A DNA stretch of 7,733 nt from Paracoccaceae bacterium (GCA_006227805.1 SBFT01000263.1:1-7733), one strand, 5' to 3'; shown: positions 1 through 5,473, numbered from the stretch's first letter. Notes: generated by a model not told the origin, from the sequence alone. Program-made: numbers and translations.

Positions 1-47
1 ACCGCGGCCAGAACGGGGCGGCGCACCGACAGATCGGACAGCGTCAC
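1..47 (-). CDS. RND efflux pump inner-membrane subunit, N-terminal fragment
   Basis: Only the first 15 codons and part of the sixteenth are present; the gene runs off the left edge. The reading starts at a GTG (45-47) and gives MTLSDLSVRRPVLAA. This matches the usual N-terminus of RND transporters (short cytosolic stretch, then S-I/V-R-R-P before the first membrane helix). The GTG overlaps the TGA stop of the upstream adaptor gene by four bases (GTGA), so the two genes should be translationally coupled. Such pumps export drugs, solvents or metals with the proton gradient as part of a tripartite complex. The substrate cannot be told from this piece. The family call rests on the short motif plus the adaptor next door. 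Confidence 0.75.
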   Translation of the reverse strand, partial: MTLSDLSVRRPVLAA

Positions 48-1147
48 GACCGCGCCCTCGGCAGGCCCTGCGCCGGGGACGGCATCGCCGCCGAAAGGAT
101 CTCGACCGGGCCGCCGTCGCGGACGCGGTGCAGGCCGCGGATGATCACGACATCGCCCTGCGCCAGGCCCTCGACCACCGCCACGACACCGTCACGGCGC
201 TGGCCGGTCCTGACCGGCACGCGGCGCGCTGTTCCGTCGGCCACGACATAGACGTAGGTTTCCGCCGCCTGGAACACGATCGCCTCTTCCGGGACGACGA
301 CGAATTCCGTCTCGGAGAGGGTGATGTCCAGCGACATGAACATGCCCGCAGGCAGGACACCGTCGGGGTTGGGGATCACCGCGCGGGCGCGGAACGACCG
401 GCTGACGGGATCGATCCGGCTGTCGACCTCCTCGACCCGGCCGTCGAAGGCCTGGCCGGGAAAGGCGACACCCGTGGCGCGCACGGTCTGGCCGCGCGAG
501 ATGCGGGCGAACAGCGTCTCGGGCAGGGAGAATTCGACCTCGACCTCGGACAGATCGTCGAGACTGGTCAGGACGGTGCCCGCCTCGACCCGCGCGCCGC
601 GGTCCACCAGCGCCAGGCCCACCACACCGCCGAAGGGCGCGCGCACGCTGCGGTCCTCCAGCTGCCGGCGGGCGCGGTCGAGGTCCGAGCGCGCCTCGGC
701 CAGCTGCGCCACCGCCTCGTCCAGCGACGAGGTCGAGACCGCGTTGGACTGGACAAGGCGGCTGAAGCGCTCGACCACGCGTTCGCGTTCGGTCAGGCGC
801 GCCTCGGCCTCGGTCAGATCGGCGCGCGCGATGGTGTCATCCAGCTGGGCAAGCACCGTGCCCTGTTCCACCGCCTGGCCCGGCACGATGTTCAGGGCGA
901 CGATCTGACCCGCGCTTTCGGGCACGATGTCCACCGATTGCCGCGCGCGGGTGGTACCCACGGCCTCGACGTTCTGGCGCAGGACGCGCAATTCGGCCGC
1001 CGCCACCTCGACCAGCGCGGGCCGGTTGCCGCCGGGACGGCCGGGCGCGGCCTCGGCCGTGACCATGTTGCGCTGATAGGCCTCGTAGCCGCCAAAGCCC
1101 AGGGCGGCCAGAAGGCACAGGATCAGAAGCTGTTTCCAGATGGACAT
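44..1147 (-). CDS. RND efflux periplasmic adaptor (membrane fusion protein, HlyD/AcrA type)
   Basis: A 367-residue adaptor that would link an inner-membrane RND pump to an outer-membrane channel. Residues 5-22 form an uncleaved-looking hydrophobic anchor (LLILCLLAALGFGG) followed by a Pro/Gly-rich linker. The first lipoyl half-motif is at about 68-105 (VPESAGQIVALNIVPGQAV), a charged alpha-helical hairpin rich in Ala, Glu and Arg spans about 106-166, and the second lipoyl half is at about 167-198 (VRAPFGGVVGLALVDRGARV). Beta-barrel and membrane-proximal domains follow, including the typical LPAGMF at 265-270. Length is normal for the family. The ATG at 1147 is the only start that keeps the anchor, but no Shine-Dalgarno precedes it; the bases just upstream are an alternating CG tract. 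The stop overlaps the start of the pump gene (GTGA). No regulator of the pair is visible in the window. The substrate is unknown. Confidence 0.93.
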   Translation of the reverse strand: MSIWKQLLILCLLAALGFGGYEAYQRNMVTAEAAPGRPGGNRPALVEVAAAELRVLRQNVEAVGTTRARQSVDIVPESAGQIVALNIVPGQAVEQGTVLAQLDDTIARADLTEAEARLTERERVVERFSRLVQSNAVSTSSLDEAVAQLAEARSDLDRARRQLEDRSVRAPFGGVVGLALVDRGARVEAGTVLTSLDDLSEVEVEFSLPETLFARISRGQTVRATGVAFPGQAFDGRVEEVDSRIDPVSRSFRARAVIPNPDGVLPAGMFMSLDITLSETEFVVVPEEAIVFQAAETYVYVVADGTARRVPVRTGQRRDGVVAVVEGLAQGDVVIIRGLHRVRDGGPVEILSAAMPSPAQGLPRARS

Positions 1148-1208
1148 GGGGCGCGCGCGCGGGGGCTGTCTTTGGGTCGGGCGGAGCAGGCTGTCCGCAT
1201 GGGACGGA

Positions 1209-1236
1209 AAGGTAGCCCAAGCCGGGGCGAATGCAA
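1209..1236 (-). promoter_or_regulatory. Possible promoter of the efflux adaptor gene
   Basis: Read on the minus strand, TTGCAT (1231-1236) and TACCTT (1209-1214) are separated by 16 bases, each matching three of six consensus positions. A start of transcription near 1202 would leave a leader of about 55 bases before the adaptor ATG. The match is weak; the gap between the tRNA and the adaptor contains nothing better. Confidence 0.22.
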
Positions 1237-1276
1237 CCGCCCGATTCCGACAATCACCTGCGGGAAAAGCTGCGCC

Positions 1277-1353
1277 TGGTAGCGTGGGGCGGATTTGAAC
1301 CGCCGACCTCCGGGTTATGAATCCGGCGCTCTCACCAACTGAGCTACCACGCC
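1277..1353 (-). tRNA. tRNA-Met (CAT), elongator type
   Basis: A 77-base tRNA gene on the minus strand. The acceptor stem is GGCGTGG/CCACGCT, with a G-U pair at 1-72. The D arm is GCTC/GAGC, the anticodon CAT (1317-1319) sits in loop TTCATAA, and the T arm is GGCGG-TTCAAAT-CCGCC. A73 is followed by an encoded CCA (1277-1279). It lacks the C1-A72 mismatch and the three G-C pairs of the anticodon stem expected of initiator tRNA, so elongator Met is favoured. A lysidine-modified tRNA-Ile2 also has a CAT gene anticodon, but the acceptor stem does not resemble it. The 31-39 position is an A-C mismatch. It lies 59 bases downstream of hemE on the same strand. Confidence 0.93.
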
Positions 1354-1366
1354 ACGGGCGAGCGCC

Positions 1367-1395
1367 GGACTAAGCCACCGCCCCCGCCCCGTCAA
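1367..1395 (-). promoter_or_regulatory. Candidate promoter of tRNA-Met
   Basis: On the minus strand TTGACG (1390-1395) is five of six to the -35 consensus. A very G-rich spacer of 17 bases follows, then TAGTCC (1367-1372), a poor -10. Transcription would begin near 1360, about seven bases before the mature tRNA 5' end. This is consistent with tRNA promoters that have a good -35 and a weak -10, and would let the tRNA be made independently of hemE. Confidence 0.4.
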
Positions 1396-1412
1396 GACGC
1401 AAAATCCCGGTC

Positions 1413-2453
1413 TCAGCCCGCGTGAACGCCCTCGCGCACGGTGTCGATCATCAACTGCACGTTGGCGGGGTCGGCGTCCGGCGTGATCCCGTGGCCCAGG
1501 TTGAAGATATGCGGGCCGCCACTGAAGGCCTTCACGATGGCGCGGGTCTCGTCCACCAGGGCCTGGCCGCCGGTGACCATGTGCGACGAGGCCAGGTTGC
1601 CCTGCACGCAGCCGTCCACCTGGACATGGGCCGCCGCCCAGGCGGGATCGACGGCGGAATCGAGCGCCACGCAATCGACGCCGGTGGCTTTTGCGAAGCC
1701 TTCGTATTTCTCGCCCGCCTCGCGCGGGAAGCCGATCACGGGGATGCCCGGGTGACGCGCCTTCAGCGCCTGCGTGATGATCCGGCAGGGTTCGGTCGCG
1801 TATGTGTCGAAGGCCGCGCCCTTCAGCGATCCCGCCCAGCTGTCGAAGATCTTGACGCATTCCGCACCCGCCTCGATCTGCGCCGAGAGGTATTCGATCG
1901 TGGCGTTGGTCAGCCGTCCGATCAGCGCGGCGAACAGCGCCTCGTTCCCGGCCATCAGGGCATGGGCCGGGCCCTGGTCGGGGGTGCCGCGCCCGGCGAT
2001 CATGTAGGTGGCGACCGTCCAGGGCGCGCCGGCGAAACCGATCAGCGTGGTCTCCTGCGGCAATTCGCGGCGCAGGATGCGCACGGTCTCGTAGATCGGC
2101 GCCAGCGTGTCGTGGATATCGCCCGCATGGCGCAGCTTGGCGAAATCGGTCTCCGACCCGATCGTCGACAGGCGCGGCCCCTCGCCTTCGGCGAACCACA
2201 GATCGGCGCCCAGCGCCTGCGGCACCAGGAGGATGTCGGCGAAGAGGATCGCGGCATCGAAACCATAGCGGCGGATCGGCTGAAGGGTGACCTCGGCCGC
2301 CAGTTCGCTGTTGTAGCAGAGCGACAGGAAATCCCCCGCCTGCGCGCGCGTGGCGCGGTATTCCGGCAGGTATCGCCCCGCCTGGCGCATCATCCAGATC
2401 GGGGGGGTGGGCAGGGTTTCCCCCGCAAGCGCGCGCAGTATCGTCTTGGTCAT
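1413..2453 (-). CDS. hemE: Uroporphyrinogen III decarboxylase
   Basis: A 346-residue cytosolic enzyme that removes the four acetate carboxyls of uroporphyrinogen III to give coproporphyrinogen III, the branch leading to heme and, in phototrophs, bacteriochlorophyll. Signature 1 is PIWMMRQAGRYLPEY at 18-32, with the substrate-binding arginines R23 and R27. The catalytic aspartate is D73 in FADILLVP (human D86 by eye). Signature 2 is GFAGAPWTVATYMIAG at 139-154, carrying Y150. The conserved C-terminal histidine is H321 in FNLGHGI. Length is normal for the bacterial family. The ATG at 2453 has a good Shine-Dalgarno, AAGGAAGG, five bases upstream (2459-2466). It is divergent from hemC across a 100-base control region, so the two consecutive-pathway genes may share regulation. 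All key residues expected of the family are present. Confidence 0.98.
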   Translation of the reverse strand: MTKTILRALAGETLPTPPIWMMRQAGRYLPEYRATRAQAGDFLSLCYNSELAAEVTLQPIRRYGFDAAILFADILLVPQALGADLWFAEGEGPRLSTIGSETDFAKLRHAGDIHDTLAPIYETVRILRRELPQETTLIGFAGAPWTVATYMIAGRGTPDQGPAHALMAGNEALFAALIGRLTNATIEYLSAQIEAGAECVKIFDSWAGSLKGAAFDTYATEPCRIITQALKARHPGIPVIGFPREAGEKYEGFAKATGVDCVALDSAVDPAWAAAHVQVDGCVQGNLASSHMVTGGQALVDETRAIVKAFSGGPHIFNLGHGITPDADPANVQLMIDTVREGVHAG

Positions 2454-2479
2454 CTCGGCCTTCCTTCGGGTCTGCCCCG

Positions 2480-2508
2480 TTGGTCCGGCGTCAGCGTCAA
2501 TTTGTCAA
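2480..2508 (-). promoter_or_regulatory. Candidate hemE promoter
   Basis: The minus strand carries a perfect TTGACA (2503-2508), overlapping the left arm of the inverted repeat. At 17 bases spacing the -10 would be GACCAA (2480-2485), which is poor. Transcription would begin near 2473, leaving about 20 bases of leader that includes the hemE Shine-Dalgarno. The -35 is convincing, the -10 is not. Confidence 0.3.
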
Positions 2509-2538
2509 GGTCAGGCAGTTGTCAGGCCAAATTGACGC
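2494..2538. promoter_or_regulatory. Inverted repeat in the hemE/hemC divergent control region
   Basis: GCGTCAATTTG (2494-2504) and CAAATTGACGC (2528-2538) are perfect reverse complements, 11 bp each, separated by 23 bases. The centre of symmetry, near 2516, falls between the divergent hemE and hemC genes. The interior repeats GTCA three times and TTGTCA twice (2502 and 2519). It fits an operator bound by a dimer or a pair of dimers controlling both genes. It does not fit an FNR box (TTGAT-N4-ATCAA), a CrtJ/PpsR site (TGT-N12-ACA) or a CRP box. The binding protein is unknown. Confidence 0.5.
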
Positions 2539-2545
2539 GTCTAAT
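2519..2545 (+). promoter_or_regulatory. Candidate hemC promoter
   Basis: TTGTCA (2519-2524) is five of six to the -35 consensus. TCTAAT (2540-2545) is five of six to the -10, at a short spacing of 15; TAATGA (2542-2547) gives a spacing of 17 but is a poor -10. Either choice puts the transcription start at about 2552-2554, that is, at or next to the hemC ATG. The right arm of the inverted repeat lies inside the spacer, so a protein bound there should block this promoter. Confidence 0.38.
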
Positions 2546-2553
2546 GATTGCCC

Positions 2554-3501
2554 ATGAAGATCACGCTTCCCACCCCCGCTGACCCGCTGAACATCGGCAC
2601 CCGAGGCTCGCCCCTCGCCCTGGCGCAGGCGCATGAGACGCGCCGCAGGCTGGCCCGCGCCTTCGACCTGCCCGAGGATGCCTTCGCCATCGTCGTCATC
2701 AAGGTGACGGGCGACCAGATCCAGGACCGTCCCCTGAAGGAGATCGGCGGCAAGGGCCTTTTCACCCGCGAGATCGAGGAAGACCTGCTGGCGGGCAAGA
2801 TCGACATCGCCGTCCATTCCATGAAGGACATGCCGGTGGCCCAGCCCGAAGGCCTGCTTCTGGACACCTATCTCCCGCGCGAGGATGTGCGCGACGCCTT
2901 CATCTCGGGCACGAAAAGCGGGATCGCCGAACTGGCGGAAGGCGCGGTCGTGGGCACGTCCAGCCTGCGGCGGCGCGCCCAGCTTCTGAACCGCCGCCCA
3001 GACCTGAAGGTGGTGGAATTCCGCGGCAACGTGCAGACCCGCCTGCGCAAGCTGGAGGAAGGTGTGGCCGAATGCACCTTCCTGGCGATGGCGGGGCTGA
3101 ACCGCCTGAACATGGATGCGGTGCCGAAACACGCGATCTCGCCCGACGACATGCTGCCCGCCGTGGCGCAGGGCGCCATCGGCATCGAACGCCGCGCGGA
3201 TGACGCGCGCGTGGCCGCCATGCTCGAGGCGATCCACGACACCCCCACCGGCCAGAGGCTGGCGGCCGAACGCGCGTTCCTCGCACGGCTCGACGGGTCC
3301 TGCGAGACACCGATCGCGGGTCTTGCCGAACTGGACGGCGGGTCCCTGCGCCTGCGCGGCGAAGTGCTGCGCCCCGATGGCAGCGACGCCCTTTCCGACG
3401 ACATGACCGGCGGCATCGCCGACGGCCCCGAAATGGGCCGCGAGATGGCGGCGCGCCTTCTGGAGCGCGCGGGCCCCGGGTTCTTCGACTGGCACTCGTG
3501 A
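2554..3501 (+). CDS. hemC: Porphobilinogen deaminase (hydroxymethylbilane synthase)
   Basis: A 315-residue cytosolic enzyme that joins four porphobilinogen molecules into hydroxymethylbilane on a dipyrromethane cofactor. Family motifs in order: NIGTRGSPLALAQA at 13-26 (R17), AVHSMKDMP around 86-93 with K91 and catalytic D92, GTSSLRRRAQL at 134-144 with the substrate-binding arginines, VEFRGNVQTRLRKLEEG, and LDGSCETPIAG with cofactor cysteine C250 (E. coli C242 by eye). Length is normal. I chose the ATG at 2554. A TTG at 2548 is in frame and would add only two residues. Neither has a Shine-Dalgarno, and a -10-like TCTAAT ends eight bases before the ATG, so the message may be leaderless. It is divergent from hemE. 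No terminator is clear before the desaturase gene, 65 bases downstream. Confidence 0.98.
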   Translation: MKITLPTPADPLNIGTRGSPLALAQAHETRRRLARAFDLPEDAFAIVVIKVTGDQIQDRPLKEIGGKGLFTREIEEDLLAGKIDIAVHSMKDMPVAQPEGLLLDTYLPREDVRDAFISGTKSGIAELAEGAVVGTSSLRRRAQLLNRRPDLKVVEFRGNVQTRLRKLEEGVAECTFLAMAGLNRLNMDAVPKHAISPDDMLPAVAQGAIGIERRADDARVAAMLEAIHDTPTGQRLAAERAFLARLDGSCETPIAGLAELDGGSLRLRGEVLRPDGSDALSDDMTGGIADGPEMGREMAARLLERAGPGFFDWHS

Positions 3502-3514
3502 CGCGACGCCGGGT

Positions 3515-3544
3515 TTGACAGGCGGGCGCGGGGTCTGAGACACT
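3515..3544 (+). promoter_or_regulatory. Candidate promoter of the desaturase gene
   Basis: A perfect TTGACA (3515-3520) lies just after the hemC stop. GACACT (3539-3544), at 18 bases spacing, is a fair -10 (three of six). Transcription from about 3551 would leave a 16-base leader containing the Shine-Dalgarno. GCGGGCG (3522-3528) and CGCCCGC (3547-3553) form a 7-bp inverted repeat spanning the promoter; in hemC read-through RNA it could fold next to the ribosome site. Confidence 0.42.
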
Positions 3545-3566
3545 CTCGCCCGCGAGGAGCCATGCC

Positions 3567-4511
3567 ATGACACCGGGCAAAGCCTACCTGACATCCGAGG
3601 AAATCCGCCCCCTGGCCGAGCGGTCCGACCTGATGGGGCTGTGGCTGATCCTGCATTGCTGGGGCGTGATCGCCGGGGCGGTGGCGGTCTTCGGCCTCTG
3701 GCCCAATCCGGCGACCTTCCTGCTGGCGGTCGCGGTGATCGGGTCGCGCCAGCTGGGCCTTGCGATCCTGATGCACGAGGCCGCGCACAACGCGCTCTTC
3801 AGGTCACGCGCGCTGAACGACTTCGCGGGGGAATGGCTCTGCGCGCGGCCGATCCTGGCGGACCTGGCCGCCTATCGCCATTACCACCTGACGCATCACC
3901 GCTTCACCCAGACCGACCGCGACCCCGACCTGATCCTGTCCGCGAAGTTCCCGACCACGCGCGCCTCGCTGATCCGCAAGTTCGTGCGCGACATCACCGG
4001 ACAGACCGGCGTGAAGCAACTTTGGGGACAGATCCTGATGTCGGTCCGCCTGGCCGGCGACGACGACGCGATCGCGGCGGCGCGGACCGATTTCGCCCAG
4101 GCCTTCAAGGCGCGCGACTTGTGGAAATCCTTTCCCGTCTTCCTGGGCATCATCGCCCTGATGGGGCTGATCGGCGACTGGTGGTGGGGCCTCGCGTTCT
4201 GGCTGTTGCCGTTCCTGACCTGGTTCCAGCTGGTCCTGCGCATCCGCAACATCGCCGAACACGGCGCCACCGAACAATCCGACAATCCCCTGCGCAATGT
4301 CAGAACGACCCGGGCAGGTTTCCCCGCCCGGGCCTTCCTTGCACCCTACTGGGTGAACTATCACCTCGAGCATCACATGGTAATGCATGTGCCGTGTTGG
4401 AAGCTGAGGCGGATGCACCAATTACTGCTTCAAAAAGGTCTGGGTGCTGAGATGCGGGTGTCGCCGGGTTATGCCGCGGCGCTTGTCGAGGCGGGGTGGC
4501 GGTCGGGCTGA
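3567..4511 (+). CDS. Membrane fatty acid desaturase family protein
   Basis: A 314-residue integral-membrane, di-iron, O2-dependent protein expected to introduce a double bond into an acyl chain. The three histidine boxes are HEAAH (70-74), HLTHH (107-111) and HLEHH (266-270). An extra conserved-looking histidine lies in RNIAEHG (H232), and the DRDPD turn at 117-121 follows box 2. Hydrophobic segments lie at about 24-45, 48-69, 189-203 and 205-224, putting all histidines on one face as in the family. The ATG at 3567 has AGGAG at 3555-3559 with seven bases between. An ATG at 3562 is too close to that site and stops after two codons. Substrate and position of desaturation cannot be told; the missing W-rich HDRHH motif of carotene ketolases argues against that alternative. 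From about codon 270 the codon usage becomes less C/G-biased than the rest of the gene. It is convergent with the 45-codon ORF, 20 bases away. Confidence 0.9.
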   Translation: MTPGKAYLTSEEIRPLAERSDLMGLWLILHCWGVIAGAVAVFGLWPNPATFLLAVAVIGSRQLGLAILMHEAAHNALFRSRALNDFAGEWLCARPILADLAAYRHYHLTHHRFTQTDRDPDLILSAKFPTTRASLIRKFVRDITGQTGVKQLWGQILMSVRLAGDDDAIAAARTDFAQAFKARDLWKSFPVFLGIIALMGLIGDWWWGLAFWLLPFLTWFQLVLRIRNIAEHGATEQSDNPLRNVRTTRAGFPARAFLAPYWVNYHLEHHMVMHVPCWKLRRMHQLLLQKGLGAEMRVSPGYAAALVEAGWRSG

Positions 4512-4522
4512 CCTGTCCTCCC

Positions 4523-4547
4523 CGCCGGGTTTCAGAACCGGTCGGCG
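4523..4547. terminator. Possible bidirectional hairpin between convergent genes
   Basis: CGCCG (4523-4527) pairs with CGGCG (4543-4547) and GGTT (4528-4531) pairs with AACC (4536-4539). This gives nine base pairs with a four-base loop and a three-base bulge. It sits between the desaturase stop and the end of the 45-codon ORF, whose TGA lies in the loop region. No T tract follows on either strand, so termination ability is uncertain. Confidence 0.25.
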
Positions 4548-4669
4548 TAGCGGTCGATGCGGGCCTGGGCGGCGCGGAACTTGCGGTCAGTCTCGACGAT
4601 CCATCCGAAGATCGCCTTGACCGGGGGAACCGGGCGGTGCGGTGCGCTGGGCTGCGGGATCGTTTGCAT
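4532..4669 (-). CDS. Small protein of unknown function, 45 residues
   Basis: An unrecognised ORF, below the length many gene callers report. It starts MQTIPQPSAPHRPVPPVKAI and ends RIDRYADRF. Residues 5-17 are rich in Pro. Residues 18-45 (KAIFGWIVETDRKF onward) look like a charged amphipathic helix with aromatic positions. Support for coding: 39 of 44 sense codons end in C or G, as in neighbouring genes, and GAGGA (4677-4681) lies seven bases before the ATG. The frame stays open for over 100 bases upstream but has no ATG, GTG or TTG there and its codon bias is weaker, so the ATG at 4669 is the natural start. It has no signal peptide and no clear membrane helix. A perfect CRP-type operator lies 75 bases upstream of the start, and the CRP-like regulator gene ends 135 bases upstream on the same strand. 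Function is unknown; a protein regulated by, or acting with, that regulator is one possibility. Confidence 0.62.
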   Translation of the reverse strand: MQTIPQPSAPHRPVPPVKAIFGWIVETDRKFRAAQARIDRYADRF

Positions 4670-4715
4670 CTGTTCATCCTCGGGTTCGGTGGGCTGATTG
4701 CCCTTCCATGATCCG

Positions 4716-4721
4716 AAGATG
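4716..4721 (-). promoter_or_regulatory. Possible -10 of a CRP-dependent promoter for the 45-codon ORF
   Basis: CATCTT on the minus strand (three of six to consensus) would place transcription near 4710. The CRP-type box is then centred about 41.5 bases upstream, the classic class II activator position, and the leader to the ORF start is about 40 bases. There is no good -35, as expected for an activator-dependent promoter. The spacing is the main argument. Confidence 0.28.
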
Positions 4722-4743
4722 CGCCCCGGAAGCTGATTCGGTC

Positions 4744-4759
4744 TGTGAACTGGTTCACA
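4744..4759. promoter_or_regulatory. Perfect CRP-type operator
   Basis: TGTGAACTGGTTCACA is a 16-bp sequence with 7-bp perfect inverted arms around TG. It equals the CRP consensus TGTGA-N6-TCACA at all ten defined positions. It is the only such site I find in the window. It lies between the 3' end of a CRP/FNR-family gene and the start of the 45-codon ORF, both on the minus strand. The protein from the neighbouring gene keeps the Arg-Glu pair in its recognition helix that in CRP contacts this half-site. Another CRP-like protein of the cell could also use it. Confidence 0.62.
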
Positions 4760-4767
4760 CCAAGCGA

Positions 4768-4781
4768 ATTTTTCGAAAAAT
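4768..4781. repeat. 14-bp AT-rich perfect palindrome
   Basis: ATTTTTCGAAAAAT is perfectly self-complementary and is one of the most AT-rich spots in a very GC-rich window. Its centre lies 23 bases from the centre of the CRP-type box. It could be an upstream promoter element or bent DNA for the 45-codon ORF, a second protein-binding site, or the T tract of a weak terminator after the regulator gene. Confidence 0.5.
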
Positions 4782-4804
4782 GTCCGGGACCGGTCGGAAA
4801 GACG

Positions 4805-5473
4805 TCAGATGTAGTCGAAATCCGCCAGCGTCTGCAGCGCGTCGCGGTCGGTGATGCGCAGGCCGCCGCGGGTGTTCTCGATCACGCCCTTGGCCTTCCA
4901 GCCCGACAGCGTCTTCGACACCGCCTCGCGGGTGGCGCCGACGAAATCGGCCAGTTCCGACTGCGACATGTCCAGCGTATCGCCCGCGCCCCAGGCGCTG
5001 GTCGTCAGGTGCAGGATCTTGCGCGCCAGCCGGCTGGGCATCGGCAGGAAGACCTGTTCGTGCAGCTGCTTGGCCATCCAGCGCATCCGCTGGCCCGCCA
5101 GCCGCACCAGGTCGATCGCCAGCTCCGGCGCGCGGCGCAACTCGTCCAGCAGTTCGGCGTTGCGCACCCGCATCAGCCGCGTCTGGCCCACCGCCACGGC
5201 ACTTGCGGTGCGCGTCGTAGGATCGAAGAGGGCGATCTCGCCGAACAGCGCGCCGGGCCCCACCACGTCCAGCGTCAGCTTGCGCCCCTCGCGCGACAGA
5301 ACGCTCAGCTCGATCGCGCCGGACATCACCGCATAGAGCGCGTCGCCTTCGTCGCCCTGTTCGAACAGCACCTCTGCGTCCGCCAGGTCGATCTCCTCGG
5401 CCACGCGCTGCAACAGGTCGCGCAGGTCCTGCGAGGCATTCGCCAGAAAGCCGCTTTCGGGAAGCGCTGTCAT
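4805..5473 (-). CDS. CRP/FNR-family transcriptional regulator
   Basis: A 222-residue DNA-binding protein. Residues of about 12-108 form a cyclic-nucleotide-type beta roll, with FGEIALFDPTTRTASA at 77-92 matching the phosphate-binding cassette (E79, R88, T89). A long dimerisation helix spans about 114-137 and a winged helix-turn-helix about 165-210, with MSQSELADFVGATREAVSKT at 169-188. The recognition helix has R182, E183 and V185 as in CRP (R180, E181, V183), with K187 in place of CRP R185. There are no clustered N-terminal cysteines, so it is not an oxygen-sensing FNR. By eye alignment the CRP ligand residues T127 and S128 correspond to Met133 and Ala134, so cAMP binding is not assured and the ligand is open. 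The ATG at 5473 lies 16 bases after the hemF stop, implying co-transcription with hemF. A perfect CRP-type box lies 45 bases past its stop. Confidence 0.93.
   Translation of the reverse strand: MTALPESGFLANASQDLRDLLQRVAEEIDLADAEVLFEQGDEGDALYAVMSGAIELSVLSREGRKLTLDVVGPGALFGEIALFDPTTRTASAVAVGQTRLMRVRNAELLDELRRAPELAIDLVRLAGQRMRWMAKQLHEQVFLPMPSRLARKILHLTTSAWGAGDTLDMSQSELADFVGATREAVSKTLSGWKAKGVIENTRGGLRITDRDALQTLADFDYI

Noticed and set aside
128..1282. A 384-codon plus-strand frame opposite the efflux adaptor
   Set aside because: It is a mirror of the adaptor gene in high-GC DNA. It is His/Arg/Asp-rich with no recognisable domain, while the minus frame is a clear adaptor and the tRNA overlaps its end.
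1277..1353. tRNA gene as an integration (att) site
   Set aside because: No integrase, no duplicated tRNA 3' end and no change in base composition on either side are visible.
1422..2582. A 386-codon plus-strand frame opposite hemE
   Set aside because: Low-complexity Arg/Gly/His composition typical of antisense frames. hemE on the other strand explains the codon bias, and the frame runs through the hemE/hemC control region and into hemC.
3562..3570. ATG-CCA-TGA minimal frame just before the desaturase start
   Set aside because: Only two bases from the Shine-Dalgarno, too close for initiation; the ATG at 3567 has ideal spacing.
2497..3594. A 365-codon minus-strand frame opposite hemC
   Set aside because: Antisense shadow of hemC; it also crosses the hemC promoter and the start of the desaturase gene.
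4300..4758. A 152-codon minus-strand frame covering the 45-codon ORF
   Set aside because: Arg/Ser/Pro-rich with poor codon bias, and it runs into the 3' end of the desaturase gene. The frame ending at 4532 has the proper third-position bias and ribosome site.
4805..5473. Oxygen-sensing FNR (FnrL) as the identity of the regulator
   Set aside because: FNR needs a cluster of N-terminal cysteines for its iron-sulfur centre. This protein has none, and its recognition helix is CRP-like.
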